From Ottelia alismoides (taxonomy: Eukaryota > Streptophyta > Magnoliopsida > Alismatales > Hydrocharitaceae): a DNA stretch of 64,000 nt. Below are positions 33,590 to 46,903 of the stretch, piece by piece. The stretch's first letter is position 1. Each line of letters starts with the position of its first letter. The stretch is from NCBI GenBank assembly GCA_037367405.1, contig JAZKJV010000085.1, positions 62,001 to 126,000 of the forward strand. The letters run 5' to 3'. The translations under genes were made by a program, and so were the position numbers. The notes below the pieces were generated by a model that saw nothing but the letters and a program-made list of their open reading frames with translations, searched no databases and was not told the origin of the DNA.

Positions 33590-34500
33590 ATGCAGATAGA
33601 ATACCTTGACAGATTGTCCGATCTAGTGGACACATCAATTTTGTATTTGCAGAATGAGCGTCGCTCTTCCGAGACTAGTAGATTGGTAATTATTTTTCAC
33701 AAAATTTATCCCGTATGCTACAAATATAAATTTAATGATAAAAACTCATGATTATTGCATATTCATTTTGTCAAGCATAACTAGATGCTTAATGAAATTT
33801 TACAAAACAGAAGTGCAATGAATGATTTTCTTTTAGAATTGTTTGGATATTCATGTGTTGTGAATATGAGAAGGGTACAAATGGATCCTATATTGTTAAT
33901 GAGTTTATTAGATTAATGGCAGTCCAAGATGCTTACCTTTCATCTTAGATTTGGAGAGGCAACTAATACATTATAGGGTATGTATATAATTAGTGGTCTA
34001 AAGGTCAATAGCCTTCTTTGTAACACCTCAACCCCAAACATAATGCCATACCTAAAACTCATGAAGTGTGGGTGTGGTTTATAAGTGGTGGAGATTACTA
34101 CTTGATAACTTGGGCTTAAGCATTTTGGGTGGTTGTCAACGGGTTCAATTGGGCCCGAGCCCAACAAGTTGTCAGGGCCAGTTTTCCTCGATAACGGACC
34201 GGGGACCTAAGCCCGAGACGTTACATTCTTGTTACTGGAATAGATATTCTAAGTGGAGGGTGGGAAGAAATGGATACGAGATACATTCTTTTACTATGAT
34301 GAACCTTTAGAGTGTATGACATTGTGCATGGTGTTGAGGCAAATGAATTTGAGAGACAAATACACGGTATTAGTACACCAATGCCATAATATCATCCAAA
34401 ACCATCTCGAAGATTAACAGTTGTAGTAAGGATTGACAAGCCTACTGAGCCTCCATAAGAATCACATCAAATATCGATGATGGAAAGAAGAATCAACGAA
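33590..34500 (+). pseudogene. Plant mobile domain (PMD) protein fragment
   Basis: Two separated pieces match the start of plant mobile domain (aminotransferase-like/MAIN-like) proteins. At 33599-33690 the frame reads LVDTSILYLQNERRSSETSR, comparable to the family's LYLQ..HRS segment. At 33917-34015 it reads KMLTFHLRFGEATNTL then GMYIISGLKVN, comparable to the family pattern W.....TFH...GE.T.TL.....GL.V.G. Between them a GT at the end of the first piece could be an intron donor. A stop follows TNTL, and a solo LTR inserted right after the second piece. Beyond it VTGIDILSGGW may continue the domain. Host gene remnant or transposon-carried PMD cannot be distinguished here. Confidence 0.6.
34019..34225 (+). 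repeat. Solo LTR of the TRIM-like family
   Basis: 207 bp, TGTAACACCTCAACCCC to GAGACGTTACA, with a perfect 5-bp duplication TTCTT (34014-34018 and 34226-34230). Its sequence is the reverse-orientation match of the LTRs at 20191-21525 (shared words CCCAACAAGTTG, AAGCATTTTGGG). It interrupts the PMD relic. Confidence 0.9.
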
Positions 34501-34825
34501 AATATGAGTTAGTAGTCAGAACCTCCTTGTACGTCATCAGTTGCAGCACACCCACCAACCTTACATGTTCCAATGCATTTGCTATGAATGCCAGACAGAA
34601 AAAAAAAAACAATCAACATAGGAGGTCGAGGACGAATTTAATGAGGCTTAAGAGCCTTTACAAGGTAATGGAAAATTATTTTCCTTTATGATGTGATTAT
34701 GAATGTAATAGTTTTTTTATAAAATTTAATGGAATATCTAGTGATTTGTAAAATGTATGTTCTACTTAAATAGAACTTTTTTATTTATGCAATTTGATTC
34801 AACCTATCCTTTCTTTAAAAATCAA

Positions 34826-34852
34826 TACAAACATATATATATATATATTGTT
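34826..34852. repeat. AT microsatellite
   Basis: ATATAT run inside a strongly AT-rich stretch (34680-34900) that shows no gene. Confidence 0.85.
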
Positions 34853-34905
34853 AATAAATAAAATATTTTAATATATATTATATATTATAAATAGTTATAT
34901 AGTAT

Positions 34906-35289
34906 GAGGGCAGGGAGCTTGCACCTAGTGGTGTAGGAAACTCCCTGCACCCACCTCATTTTCGCATTATTATTTTTTACTTTTTTTGAATTAAAAGTTG
35001 GGGGGATTTACTTAATATGTTGAGGGAAATAAGTGTTTCAAATTTCATGCAAAACAAACATTCCTAACATGTTCATCTAAAAGGGGTCGATTTCAACAAT
35101 TCTGAGACCGTTAAAATTTGGTAGTCTTGATGGAGATGATAGAAGTGTCGAATTAAGTTGAATTTGGAATGGCAACATGGTGATACATGGTGATCTAAAT
35201 TCCCCAAGGTTTTATTTCAAAAAATAATGAAAAATTAGGTCGGGTGTAGGGAATTTCCTGCACCTGCCGGTGTAGGGTCCTTTTTTCCC
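34906..35289. mobile_element. Mutator-type MITE with 9-bp TSD
   Basis: 384 bp with a perfect 9-bp duplication ATATAGTAT (34897-34905 and 35290-35298). About 50 bp of imperfect inverted repeat lies at the ends: left GGTGTAGGAAACTCCCTGCA, right-end complement GGTGCAGGAAATTCCCTACA. No coding. A 9-bp TSD with long TIRs is typical of Mutator-derived MITEs. Confidence 0.88.
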
Positions 35290-35298
35290 ATATAGTAT

Positions 35299-37451
35299 TA
35301 GCAAGATATAGTATTATATTATAAAGTATTACATTATATATAATTTTTTTATCACAATTTAATAAAAATAAAAGTGAATAATATTAGAAACTTTTTGAAA
35401 TATAAAAAAGTATTATTATTATTATTCTAAGATGACAATTTAATTACACGCATTACTATCGATTTTATAATTATAATAATAGTAAATAATATAATATTAT
35501 AAATATGGATATTATATATAAAATAAATATACAATGAAGAAATAATAAAAATGTTATAAACTCAAAAAATAATTAATAAGAAGATGATAAATAATAGAAT
35601 AAATATGGAAATAGCATAATAGATATAAGGAAAGCTAAGAAAATTTGCTATCAAGACTAAACAAAATATGGAGATAAAGATGTAAATGACATAATGGAGT
35701 AGGCCAAATCACCACAACTTAGCACAACTTGAGGTGTCGATCGATGTCTATTTTTTCAAATAACTTAACTTCGTACAAATTTAATCAATTACGATTATTT
35801 TAATAACTACATTAAGAAAAGTCCTTATATTTTTTATTAACGTAGTGACCAAAGCTATTGAGACATCGTTTAGGCTACATCACTACTAAGACATCTAAGC
35901 TTTCAACTTTTTTGAAGAGACCTATGTGTTTGATAGACAGGGAAAAACTAAAGCAACCAACATGTTCTTACATAAAAAACATGGTGGCTACTGAAGACTT
36001 TTGTATTTCATTGAAGAAGCCATTGCCACCTTTCTTTTTCAAATGAAGGACGTCAGCATACACGCAAGAGGAAGAGGCCAATACCGGTTCTTGTTTTGTG
36101 AAGGCGAAAGATAATTGTCCAGATATGTTTTTCATACCATTTCTGCATTATTTAAGGTCCATAGACAGTTCACGGAACACACAGCTTAGACAGCAACGTG
36201 GACATGAACACTTCCACATTAATCTCTTTCATCAGGATTCCCAAACACCGCAACTCCATCCGCTGCAAATGGTCTCGACATAGCCACGTCTACCCCTCCA
36301 TATCCATCAGGAACTATGGATTGATCTAACCAATAGGAACACAAAGACGCATATACAGAAAGAGGTCCTCCTTGTACTCCATCCATCGTGTTCTTCAGGA
36401 TAAAGATCGATCCATTATATCCTTATGTGTTCCATACAATATAATATTTGCACATCCATTACATTCGACGTTATCCTCTCCGTTTACATACGCTAAACAT
36501 TCACTTATATACTGCAGGATCTGTATTTTTGCAGACTGCTTACACTGATATGGATCATATACATACATGTTAATCCATCTTTTTCTTCCCCATTAGCTGT
36601 CTTATCTTTGGATGGTAACTAACAGCCTCACAAGTGCCTGTCAGGACTGTGATTAAGTGACTATGTGTACTTTCCACAGCCATTGATGAGAGCAAATGGA
36701 TGCTTGAAAATCTTAGACCATGTTTTTTTTCGTTTGTTGGAAAATCCCTGTGATGTTGTTTCAGCTCTCGTCTCTCCAAAGATGCACATACCATTTGATG
36801 CGATGTTGGATTTTCTCGGATTTCTTTGTGATGGTGACCTCATGTATTAATTATTATGAATTAAAAAAAGATATCCCCTGGGATAGGGATATTTTACTTG
36901 TTGCTTTTAAAAATGCTAAGCCACTCGAACCTGGTGTTGAGGATGGGAGGAAGGCAACTTGCCTAACCATTGGATCGAGGGAGAGGATTTAAGAGTGACA
37001 CGCCATTAAGAAGGATTCTAATGAAATGGACCTGAAGCAATTGATATCTTCTAAATTGTCGTTGGGTGAACAGTTACTGATATGCATAATTTAATATCAT
37101 GTACTGCTTTTGTATCGTAGATTTCCTGATGAATATCATCTTCTAGTTTAGAGATTGATTGGGTCGGCTGTTGGTAAGCCGAAGAATGGTTGAAGGGATA
37201 GAGATGCAATAATTGTCTTTTATTGTTAATCACTTGTTATGAAACATCATATGGATGAGATCGTTCGTTGGGAGATCTCTTATCCACTTAGCTTGGTCAA
37301 GAACACGATTCCATTTAAGGTGGGGAATGTGAGCTGTTCTTATATAATCCTCGTGGAAAAAAGCACTTATCTCTTACTTTTACCACCACAAAGATCAAGG
37401 ATATCACGAAATTTATAATACATCAAGATGCACACAAACATCAACTAATGC
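35299..37451. other. Unassigned sequence, AT-rich at the left
   Basis: 35299-35700 is AT-rich low complexity. 36040-37300 has more balanced composition and short open frames on both strands (for example 36665-36850 plus), but no domain I can name. Confidence 0.45.
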
Positions 37452-37464
37452 TGTACCAGTCGTC

Positions 37465-37608
37465 GATTTTTTTAGATAGTCAAGGTCATTCCCCTACTCC
37501 TATCCTACCGTACCTTTTTTTTTTGTAAAAAGGGAGTTGGCGGATTCGAATTTTGATCTTTTGTTTGGAGGAGACACGGTTCAACCACCAGACCAATTGT
37601 TTGGTTCT
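37465..37608 (-). mobile_element. tRNA-derived SINE
   Basis: 144 bp bounded by a direct repeat TGTACCAGTCGTC (37452-37464) and TGTACCCAGTCGTC (37609-37622). On minus it has an A-box-like TGGTCTGGTGGTTGA and a B-box-like ATTCGAATCC 41 bases further. It ends GGGAATGACCTTGACTATCT followed by a short A-run. The RNA polymerase III promoter layout, TSD length and end sequence are those of plant tRNA-derived SINEs (Au-like; tentative). Confidence 0.82.
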
Positions 37609-37658
37609 TGTACCCAGTCGTCAACTAAGACATTTGTACAAAAAGTGTCTATATGGAT

Positions 37659-37841
37659 CATGGAAGGCCATATCGATTTCGATATCGTGATATCGTGTCG
37701 ATTCGATATTTCGACGATATTTCGGCGATATATCGACGTTTTCTTCTTAAGGAAATGTCTGAAAAGGAGGAAATATCGTCATATCGATATTCATATCGGT
37801 CTCATATCGATATCGATATATCGCCGATACGACCTTCCATG
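37659..37841. mobile_element. CGATAT-palindrome MITE, copy 2
   Basis: 183 bp, ends CATGGAAGGCCATATCG and, as complement, CATGGAAGGTCGTATCG. Flanks ATATGGAT and ATTTGGAT form an 8-bp duplication with one mismatch. Same interior words as the copy at 19936-20152, shorter by about 34 bp. Confidence 0.82.
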
Positions 37842-37849
37842 ATTTGGAT

Positions 37850-38244
37850 GTCAAGATAGATCAACTGCTTGGCATCCCGTCCAAATCCGACCTGACCCGG
37901 TTATATATCCGAGAGTGCAAATAAGTAACACCAATTTCCTTCTCAAGATTCATTTGGTCAGTCAACACGAGCAGTTTGGAATACTTATATAATATATTAC
38001 CATTTTTGCCATCCCTTGCTCATAACTTCACTCAACAAGCATAAATAGAATTTTCTAGCGGTGAATCCCAACTCGGGATTTCACCCTCTTTCCTCTCAAA
38101 AAACAAGCATTTTATGCGACAGACACATGCACAAGCAGGCACATGCAGAGACACATACACGTAATTCAAGTTCAAGATGTTTAGATCATTCACATTGTTT
38201 AACAAAATGATACAAAATAATAAACTTTGCTACCTATAGGTAGC
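37850..38244. other. Unassigned sequence
   Basis: No gene or repeat recognised. A GGTGAATCCCAACTCGGGAT phrase near 38061 is locally palindromic. Confidence 0.4.
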
Positions 38245-41200
38245 TGTGATGCCCCACTCCTTCGGCTAACCCGACGGGACACGAGCGTTGGACCTACGGT
38301 CCAAATATGACCACTATCTCTGATACTCAGCAAATCGACTAATGCACATTAGATTAACACTTGAAATATATATAACAGCATGAGAATAATATAAAATGAA
38401 ATGTAACTGTAACATCCATTCATTCTCATAAACAATGTCTAACAAGTCCATGCTCACGTATTGAGATACAAGCAACTCTAACAATTATATCATAATGTCT
38501 CAAAAATATCTTAGTATATTGTCTCTCAAGGAAAATAGAAAATATAATGTAGAAACAAGTAGATTACAATAAGTAGAACACACTCAATCTAATGCAAGTA
38601 CGATGTAGAATGTCCAATCTCCTCAGAAGCCGATACTGTTGCAATTGCTACTCAGCTACACTTGTTGCGTACATATGAGGGCAACGTTATGAGCAATTGC
38701 CTAGTAACGAGACGAACACTATAATAACTAATGTAGGGATAAGCAATACATGAGTAATCAACTATATCTAGTGGCATATGCATATATTGTAAAAATTAAA
38801 ATATTACCAAGTTATTCTTATTTGTATTGATCAGATGTTTCGTTGATTTTATTTATTGATTTAATAATCATTTGCACTACCACATTGACCTTGAGATTTG
38901 CACCCGTTGATTAGAGTCTACAATAGTATAAGAAATAGATATTGATATTCAATCACAAATCATTTCTCATATTAGTCAAACACACGCAAGTACGTAACTC
39001 GCAGTCCTCTGCTACGCGAGAACTTGGTAGTCATTTGAATAAACCCTCAAGGACATCTGTTGAAATAGAACAAGAAAAGATCATATTCCTGATTTCTCCA
39101 ATTTCAGCCCACATCCTGGAACACCTCTCACAATACTACTCGAAGTAAAATTTGGTGCGTTCACATCTAATTTTAAATCGAGTTTTAATACCGTGTATAA
39201 GTGCGAAATCGAGAATGCCAACCACGTCACCTTCCTACTCCGTCGAGCGACATAGGATGCTAGTGGGTTGCTAGGTGCAATGCATCACCTAACTCGTCCG
39301 TTGAGGTCACGATCTTCATGGCATCTACCCAAGTCCCTAGGATGCATGTTCAATCCCTTGAGGCACCTATCTCCAAGTATCTGATCACCATGAATCTCAT
39401 CCCCTGAACAACAAAATAGATCAAAGTCTTTACTATCGCAACATGTCCAACGACCTTCTAGGAGTTGAATCATTAGCACACTTGTTGGTACATTCATACT
39501 TGATGGTTATTATTTCTATGGTTGTAGCCCATCAATTGATGTATTTATTTGATGGTCATCGTATTATTAAAAACTATCTTTTCATCTTCATCCATACGAT
39601 CGAGTTGACTATCACATATAAAGTACTTTATATAGGATACCTATATTTGTTATCTTGACGTAGTTATCTGTCTCAAAATATAAACATGAGATGTGAAGTT
39701 ATTATCAACTTATCTCGAGGTTGGGATTTGATTCAACTAGCACTACGGATCTGAAGTAGCTATTGCATCTTCTAGATACATTACTCCGAAAATAATGAAA
39801 GGATCTATCATATCTTTTTTCCATTCTAGTATCTGAATTTTTGAATTCATATCATGCCATTACCATCTTATTTAGTTTGAACAACGCATAGATCTTTCTT
39901 TCCTTAAAATTTTATTGCAATAATTAATGGCATACTAATAATAGACCACAATCTATATGTAGCCATTAACAGAGTTGTACCATAGATATAAAGGAACGGT
40001 TACAAGATAACAGACCATGAACACTTGTGTGAGTTATGATATCTAATACCTATTATGTTAATGATCAAAAGAATTGGAAAGATAATGACATTGTTTGTAA
40101 ATCACAATAGTGTTGAGAGAAATAAACATAGTGTATATCGTCTTTTAAATTAATGACTTAATAAATTAGAGAACACCCAATCATCTTGTCCTTTGAATTA
40201 CCTTCAAGGTTTTCTGGTGATAAAGGTCATAAGTATACTAGTCGTAACTTACATGTTAGTACTTCTTAACCAACCTTAGCGCACGAAAAGATTCTAATAA
40301 CACAAAGGTATGGGATAATTCTATTCCCATTAACCATGCTATTAATTGATACATCAGTGCATTATCTAAAGATAATAATGGCATTTCATCTTTAACAGAA
40401 CTTATTCCATCAAAATTATAATCTATTGATGTGAACAGTAGCAACTCTCAATTTCTAGAAGATAACATTTTAATTTGAATGGCCCTTCACACAGATCATG
40501 CACTAGTTGTTATCACATACCTATGCCCCCTTCTCTTTTTTTTTGAAGCATTTGATGTGCTACATCGAGATATAAAAGTCCATATTATGAAATTTCTTCT
40601 ACGTAATACTTAACAAATCATGTAAGGTAGAAGGCTTCAGGGTTGAAGATAAATTCATAGCATGAACATGATTCTCTTTAATGGATGGAATCATGAGTAA
40701 AGAACCTATTCTAGATATGTTGCATGCTCTTTATCCAAATATCGGATCTCGAAATAGGAGCCTCAAGGAATGAAATGCAATGCATATGATATGATATAGT
40801 TTATCATCTACAATCGTACAAAAAATGATTTAGGCCTTAATGGTGTTAAAAAACATGGGACCAATAGTTGTATGAAAATCAACAAGAGGGACATAACTTC
40901 GTTACATCCGAGGATGTTCCTTTGGGATCTCCTCTCATACGGAAACAATGTTTCCCTTACTCGATCGCAATGTGAAAGTGCGCACAATGGTGATGGTCCC
41001 AGAACTTTGATTGGAGCACCTCTGACGACAAAGCATGACCCTCTAACGACTAATCCGACCAATATGGTGGTGCTCTGTTGTGGGTAAGAGATGGTGGTTG
41101 CTAGATTTTTGAGAGGGCAACTACCATATCATATTTATAGAAGAAAAGGTGAAATTCATATCCATATATGGATATCGATCATCCATCTTAAAACATCAAT

Positions 41201-41700
41201 ATCTTTAGCTAGGAATATCAGAATTCAATGTTCATGGGCTCTTGTATAGACCTTGAGGAGTTCTATAAAATGGAACAATCATTTTGTTTTTTGGATGTCA
41301 AAAATGCTTCGCAATTTAGAATGAAAGTGCAAGGTTTAATAGTAGCTCGCTAATCTAAGTTACAGTTGGTTCTTGTGGAAATTGTTTAGATCATAAATTT
41401 TAAACTATGAACAAATTGTCTCAGTAAGAACAAAATCTTTCATATATACAAATTTACATAGAAACTATCATGACGTAATAATCAAGGAAATCAACTACTA
41501 ACAAACTCAATTATATACTACATTTATTTTCTATCATTTTCATTACATATTCTGAGAAAATCAAATCCAATATATTCGGCTTACAATTCATTGTTGGTAT
41601 GAAGTTGATTTGGAGTCATAACTCATTTATTTTCTTAGTTAAGGGAGCTAAGTAGGGCATTATCTCCCATTCTTTGCAATGCTGCCTCCGACCTCCTTTC
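38245..41700 (-). repeat. Possible degenerate long Gypsy LTR
   Basis: On the minus strand this stretch ends GAAGGAGTGGGGCATCACA at 38245, an end typical of Del/Tekay-type Gypsy LTRs. A CTATAAATAT box lies at about 41131-41140 near the other side. No coding frame occurs in between. I could not place the outer boundary or a target duplication, and there is no clear PBS beside the end, so a solo LTR is possible. Confidence 0.35.
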
Positions 41701-41759
41701 TTATTACTTTATTTGGGAGTGAAAATTGAAAGCGTGGAGGAGATGGGTGAAATCACCAA

Positions 41760-44700
41760 CTCATCAAGGTGAGGATGGTCAGCACTCCACACAAGACAGG
41801 AGCCAAGTCGATGCGGCGACCACTCACAAGATTAGTTGATAAAATACACAATCAACCCACACTAAATATCAAGCAATGAAGAAACAAGTGTGAATCAAAT
41901 TTATTATAAACTCTACAAATAAATGTGTATAGTGACAAGCAGGGTAGGGTGTCAAACACAAGAAACATGATGGTGTAGCACTTAATATTATTTATAAATA
42001 AATAATAGATAAATAATATATGTGTAAATGTATATATGTATACACACAAATACTCAGTGAATGTAAGTTTAATTACTATATCTAAATATATTATTTAATT
42101 TATAAATAAATTATATATCAAATAATAAATATATAAATTTTTCTTTAATTTTAATATAATTATAAAATATTTATGGTAATAAATAGTAATTATATATCTT
42201 ATATATTAGTATATGTAGATATATAATACTCTATAGGATAATTGAGTTATAAATATAAGTAAAAATAATTTAAAAATGGCAAAATAAAATGTTTTTGGGG
42301 TTTTAATGATTTTCTACTATTTTTATAATTTTCAAATAATTTTGCTAATTTTTAGGGAATTTTAAAGTCCATAATAAAGCACAATTGGGACTTTTTGTAT
42401 AGGTCGAATTGTTTGGGAAATTAAAATTAGGAGATAAAGTCAAAATTTTCTAAAACTATTTTCACTTAATAATACATACTATAAAGAAAACTACAGAACA
42501 AAAAATTGTTTTCTGGATTTCTTGAGATTTTTATAAAAGATTTTGGAAATTTTTATTTTTTTATCATTTTCTTTTTCTATTTTATGGATTTTTAATCTGG
42601 GGGACTAGATAGTATAACAAACACACTTTTTTTTGGAAATTTTAAGCATGATTTTCTATTTTTTTGTATTTGTATGGCTAACAGGGAATATTCAAGCTCT
42701 TTTTTTATAAAATAGGAAAAAGTAGTAAAATGATGATTTAAAATAGAGCATAAAACTACAAGTAAGCAAGAACTTATCCATATTTCTTGAGAATTTTTGG
42801 AGCAAGGATGCTATTTTAATAAATAGAAAACATAGACAAAAATCCTTAAACTAATAGGGATATTTTTGCAATTAAAATGAAGATAAGGGGGCACAATATA
42901 AATAACCTAGAAATTTACAAATAATATTTAAACTTTTTTATTAAAATAATATTACAAAGCATGCAGGAGCATTCATGCAATTTACCCTAGCATGTGGGTC
43001 GTCATGTGAGGTGATGTGGCCGAGGACTCAAGTGTAATATTCGATAAGTGAGGGGGCTGCATGCAAATTATCCAATACTTTTTAAACTACATAGGATATT
43101 TGCAGAACCATTTAAATATTACCAAAAAGGGAGAGGGTGCATATGAAATTTACCCACTAACGCACCTGATCCCATCTCTATATGCCTGCCACGCGTTTGA
43201 TCATGCGACTGGGGAGAGGTAACGCTTCGAAAAGTTCCAATGGCGACGACTAGTTCTAGAGTGAGTTCTTGGTCGGACGACTCCTGAGCGTTCACGAAGA
43301 ACACTCAAGAACAACCGACCCTCATTGTTTCGATCATCAAATCCATGCGATTCTGATGATGGTTCGCTAATCGGATGGTACCCCTAGGTCGTCGACGTCC
43401 CTCCTTATGTATTAGTGGCTTCAGGTGCATTCGATGGGGCTCTGAGATACTAGACAACTCTATCTGATCGGGGGTATAATCCAGGTGCTTCAATTGCTCC
43501 ATAAGGGATGCCTGGGACTAAGACAAGCACCAAACCGTTAGGTGGCTCTAGGCAGATGCTTCAGCCCAAAAATCACAGCTAGTAGTTGCGTGGATGAGCA
43601 GGGGTGACGAGCTCTGGCGAAGTGGAGGAGAAGGAGCTCGAAGTACTTCGATTTAGGCTGAATCGAAGGGGCAAATGGTCTGGGCTAATGGAGAAGGCGA
43701 TGGGAATCGACATGGAGGTGAAAGTGGGTCGATTACAGTCGAGATTACGTATGGAACATGCTTGGAGTTCGAACTCCAGGAATTTGGGGATTTTCTAATT
43801 AGGCCTAGAGATCTAATGGGGCTTAAAATTAACAATGCCGAATGAGATCTAAGCTAAGGGTTTACTTTGGAATGCAGAGAAAAAGGGCTCAACTGGTCGG
43901 GAAAGCCAGGAGCAGAACCTTGCGTCGGAGCTCCGTTGAAGGTGGCTGGATGCACCAGTGGAGCCTTCCTCCTCGCTGCAGATCCACTCTAGTGGCTTGC
44001 TGTCACCAAGCACGTGGAGAGGGACACGATATGAGGGGCTAGTTAGGCTGATGAGCGATCAAAAAGCAAAAGGTGGGAATTGGGGATTATTTATAGGAAA
44101 ATTTTTGGTGAGTTTCTAGGGGAGATGGCGTGCAACGACGAGCGGGTAGGTAGATATTCGGGCATTGTCGAAGATCAGGGATGAGTGGGCTACACGATGG
44201 AGAAGGTCTCGAGGTCAGAGGGTGAAGGAAGGAGGCATGAAAATTTGGCAAATGCAACTAGCTCGTGACTACTGATCGAAGTCAGAAGGGGTGAGGTACA
44301 GTTGACCTAGGTCAACGAATGGTGCCTCATGGTTGGTCCACGTGGACCAAATATGAAATTCCAATCGGGAATGTCTTGGAAAATATAAAAGAAATAATAA
44401 ATGAATATATTATTTATAGGTTATAAAATAAAAAATATTTCTAATTTTATGAAGAATTTAATGTCTATTTTTATTTATTTTTATAAGTGTTTTATTACAT
44501 GCTACTTTTTACAAGTACAAATATAGGTATATTCATCTATATTTTATGTATTTTATTTTTATTTTGTGTTTTCTATTTTATTATTTTATAAACATATTTT
44601 ATATATTTATAACTTATTTTAATATACTTAAATATATTTTCTGATATAGTATGTACTCTTAAATAAATATAGGTATATAATATATAGTTATAAGTACACA

Positions 44701-45510
44701 TATTTCATCTATGTATTTTGTATACCTATTTTATTTTTATGTTTTATTTATGGTTTTATTCTACTTTAAATATGTACATATACTATACATAATATTTATA
44801 AAATTATAAAAATATAAAATGTTAAGGAATAAATAAAATGAATATTTTATTCAGGTAAATTCTACAGTATGGGTTCAAAACCTAACTTTCACACTTTAAC
44901 TTCAAATTGAATGAAACCACCTTCATTAAATAGCTTATTAAAAGTTATATAAATTAAAGATGATTTTAATGCATTTTAGATTTTTATTGAGGATATATGG
45001 GTCTAGAAAGTTTGGGTATTGGCTTTTTATTTAGCGAATAAAAGATATAATGTATATTATTTTTTTATGAAATCAATTTTGTTTTTTTTTGTATTTTTGT
45101 TGACAAATTTCATGTACAAAGTTTATTAATTTGATGAATAAAAAATTAAGAATAAAATAGGCCCCAAAAGGTAATTATTGGCCTATTTTGGTAGGGTTTT
45201 CCGACTGTGTTTTCTGTACAATTCGTCGCCCTATCATCCCCTGCTTTATTCCTTGTCGACTATGTCATCATGATGACCAAGTTTAGGGGGATAGGATCAA
45301 TCAACATCTACGGTCTCATTTCTTTTTCTCTTCTTTTTTTTATTCTTTTATTTTGTCAATAAAATGAAGTATTTATACGATATTTTATGCATCGTTTTGT
45401 ACAACTTATAAAGTATTTATTTTGGCAAATCAATGATATATACATGCATTTAGCTAGGATTTAAGGTCAAAATCAAAGAATAAAGGTGATGAAATGAGGA
45501 TTCATCACCT
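41760..45510 (-). repeat. Old Athila-related LTR
   Basis: A diverged relative of the LTR at 47125-50773 in the same orientation. Shared landmarks in order are a GAGGGnGC...ATnnAAATTTACCC block (43125-43155 versus 48520-48545), a TATA-type TATAAATAA on minus near 44088, GTTGACCTAGGTCAAC with GTGGACC nearby (44300-44350 versus 49800-49835), a T/A-rich tail, and the terminal GGATTCATCA at about 45510. The left boundary is approximate. Confidence 0.65.
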
Positions 45511-46130
45511 CTCTATACTTGCCTTTGTTAGTTCCTAGCAAACACTTATGCCTATAAGTGCAGATAAGAAAATGAAGAAAAGAAAGAGAAATAACTTGGA
45601 ACAATTTCTCGAATTTTATACATGTCTTAATAAAGTCAAAGTTTGGAGCTCAGAGGAGGCCTTTGGATTAATAGTATGTTCGGAACCACGTAAAAGTTAG
45701 GATGCATCACATAACAACCCTTAGGTTCCATACTCCTATTATTCCGTCCAATTCACAACCAGGTAAAAACAATCCTCCCAATCGCATACTCTTGCTACCT
45801 TGAAATGATAGAATCATGTGTGGGAAATTGTTCAACTCCCCCCAAAGAAAACCATTGAACTACCAATGTCTCTACTAATCTGATAACTCATCCTCTTGGA
45901 GATAGATATTCTCTTCTAAGGTTAGTTGTTCCCGATCTTTTCCTCTCATTTCTCTCCCAAGTAATTTCTTCTTCCCCCATTCTCATACTTCACATGTATC
46001 CATAGCTCCCCTTCTAAATCCTCCAGTGTGGTTTCTTTCTCCTTCCCATCCCACCTTTCTAATCTCCCCCCCCCCCAATCCCTCCACCTCTCTCCTTACA
46101 TAGAACACACTAAATAGAAGCAGTAGTAGA
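45511..46130 (-). mobile_element. 3' internal end of the old Athila-related element
   Basis: Directly beyond the old LTR, CCTCTCTATACTTGCC is the worn PPT (plus-strand view). It is followed by sequence collinear with 50787-51250 of the young element: AGCAAACACTTAT, then TATGGAGCTC / TTTGGAGCTC, then CTTTGGATTA and CGGAACC. The match fades near 46130, so the rest of the element was deleted. Confidence 0.65.
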
Positions 46131-46903
46131 ATAAAATAGGATTGGAGGCACTACAACAAAATCCACATAAGCAGCATATATATAGAATGTTTATTATCAT
46201 ATCTTCTGATGTTAATTAAATAGCAACAAATATTTCATAGTAAAAATTATCTTTTGTTCTTCTAAATCGCGATGAATGCGATATGCATTTCTAAATATTC
46301 ATACAATAATGGCGATTATCCATTATCTTTTGCGTTTAAAATGTGTACCGACTGTCGCTAGTTTAGCAACAACTAAAAGGAGATATCAATGGGTAACCAT
46401 TTTTATATGATGTGTTGCTAGCAATAAAGCAATGCGGCAGACGACCAAGTTCAGCATTTGTGGTGTGGTGGTGATCATTGGGAATCAACACAAGGGAGCA
46501 TAGCTCTCCATTAATAGTACTAGCTTCTCCTCTGTACTGGTTTGATCCTACTTAGCTGATGTGAGCTGGATTCAATATATATCCTAATAGAAGTTGTCAC
46601 CCCTTACTCGTTCCGTTCATTTCTTCCAGGGATGTAATTTTCTTCATCTGATCAAGTCTACACTCCTACATACATGCCGACATTCTTCGGCCGTATACAG
46701 ATACGTATATAATCGAACTTATTGCATTCGTTGCGGCATTGAAACATTGATTCTCAAACCTGGGGGGATGTGGGTATGTAGTAGGCCACGCAAGGGGCAC
46801 TTGTCCTGATGCTCCAGAGTCCGCAAACTAATTAATGGCCTGTGTCACCCTCTTCCCAGAAGAGCACTGCTGCACATAATTTGTACTCTTCCTGCGTTAT
46901 CAT
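46131..46903. other. Unassigned sequence
   Basis: No gene or family recognised between the old Gypsy remnant and the LTR fragment at 46904. Confidence 0.45.

Noticed and set aside
36661..36992. Possible small host gene with overlapping plus-strand frames
   Set aside because: No domain, stops between pieces and no splice pattern I could support.
38245..38260. Plus-strand LTR start TGTGATGCCCC
   Set aside because: The orientation of the surrounding sequence and the distant TATA box fit the end of a minus-strand LTR better; kept only as a low-confidence feature.
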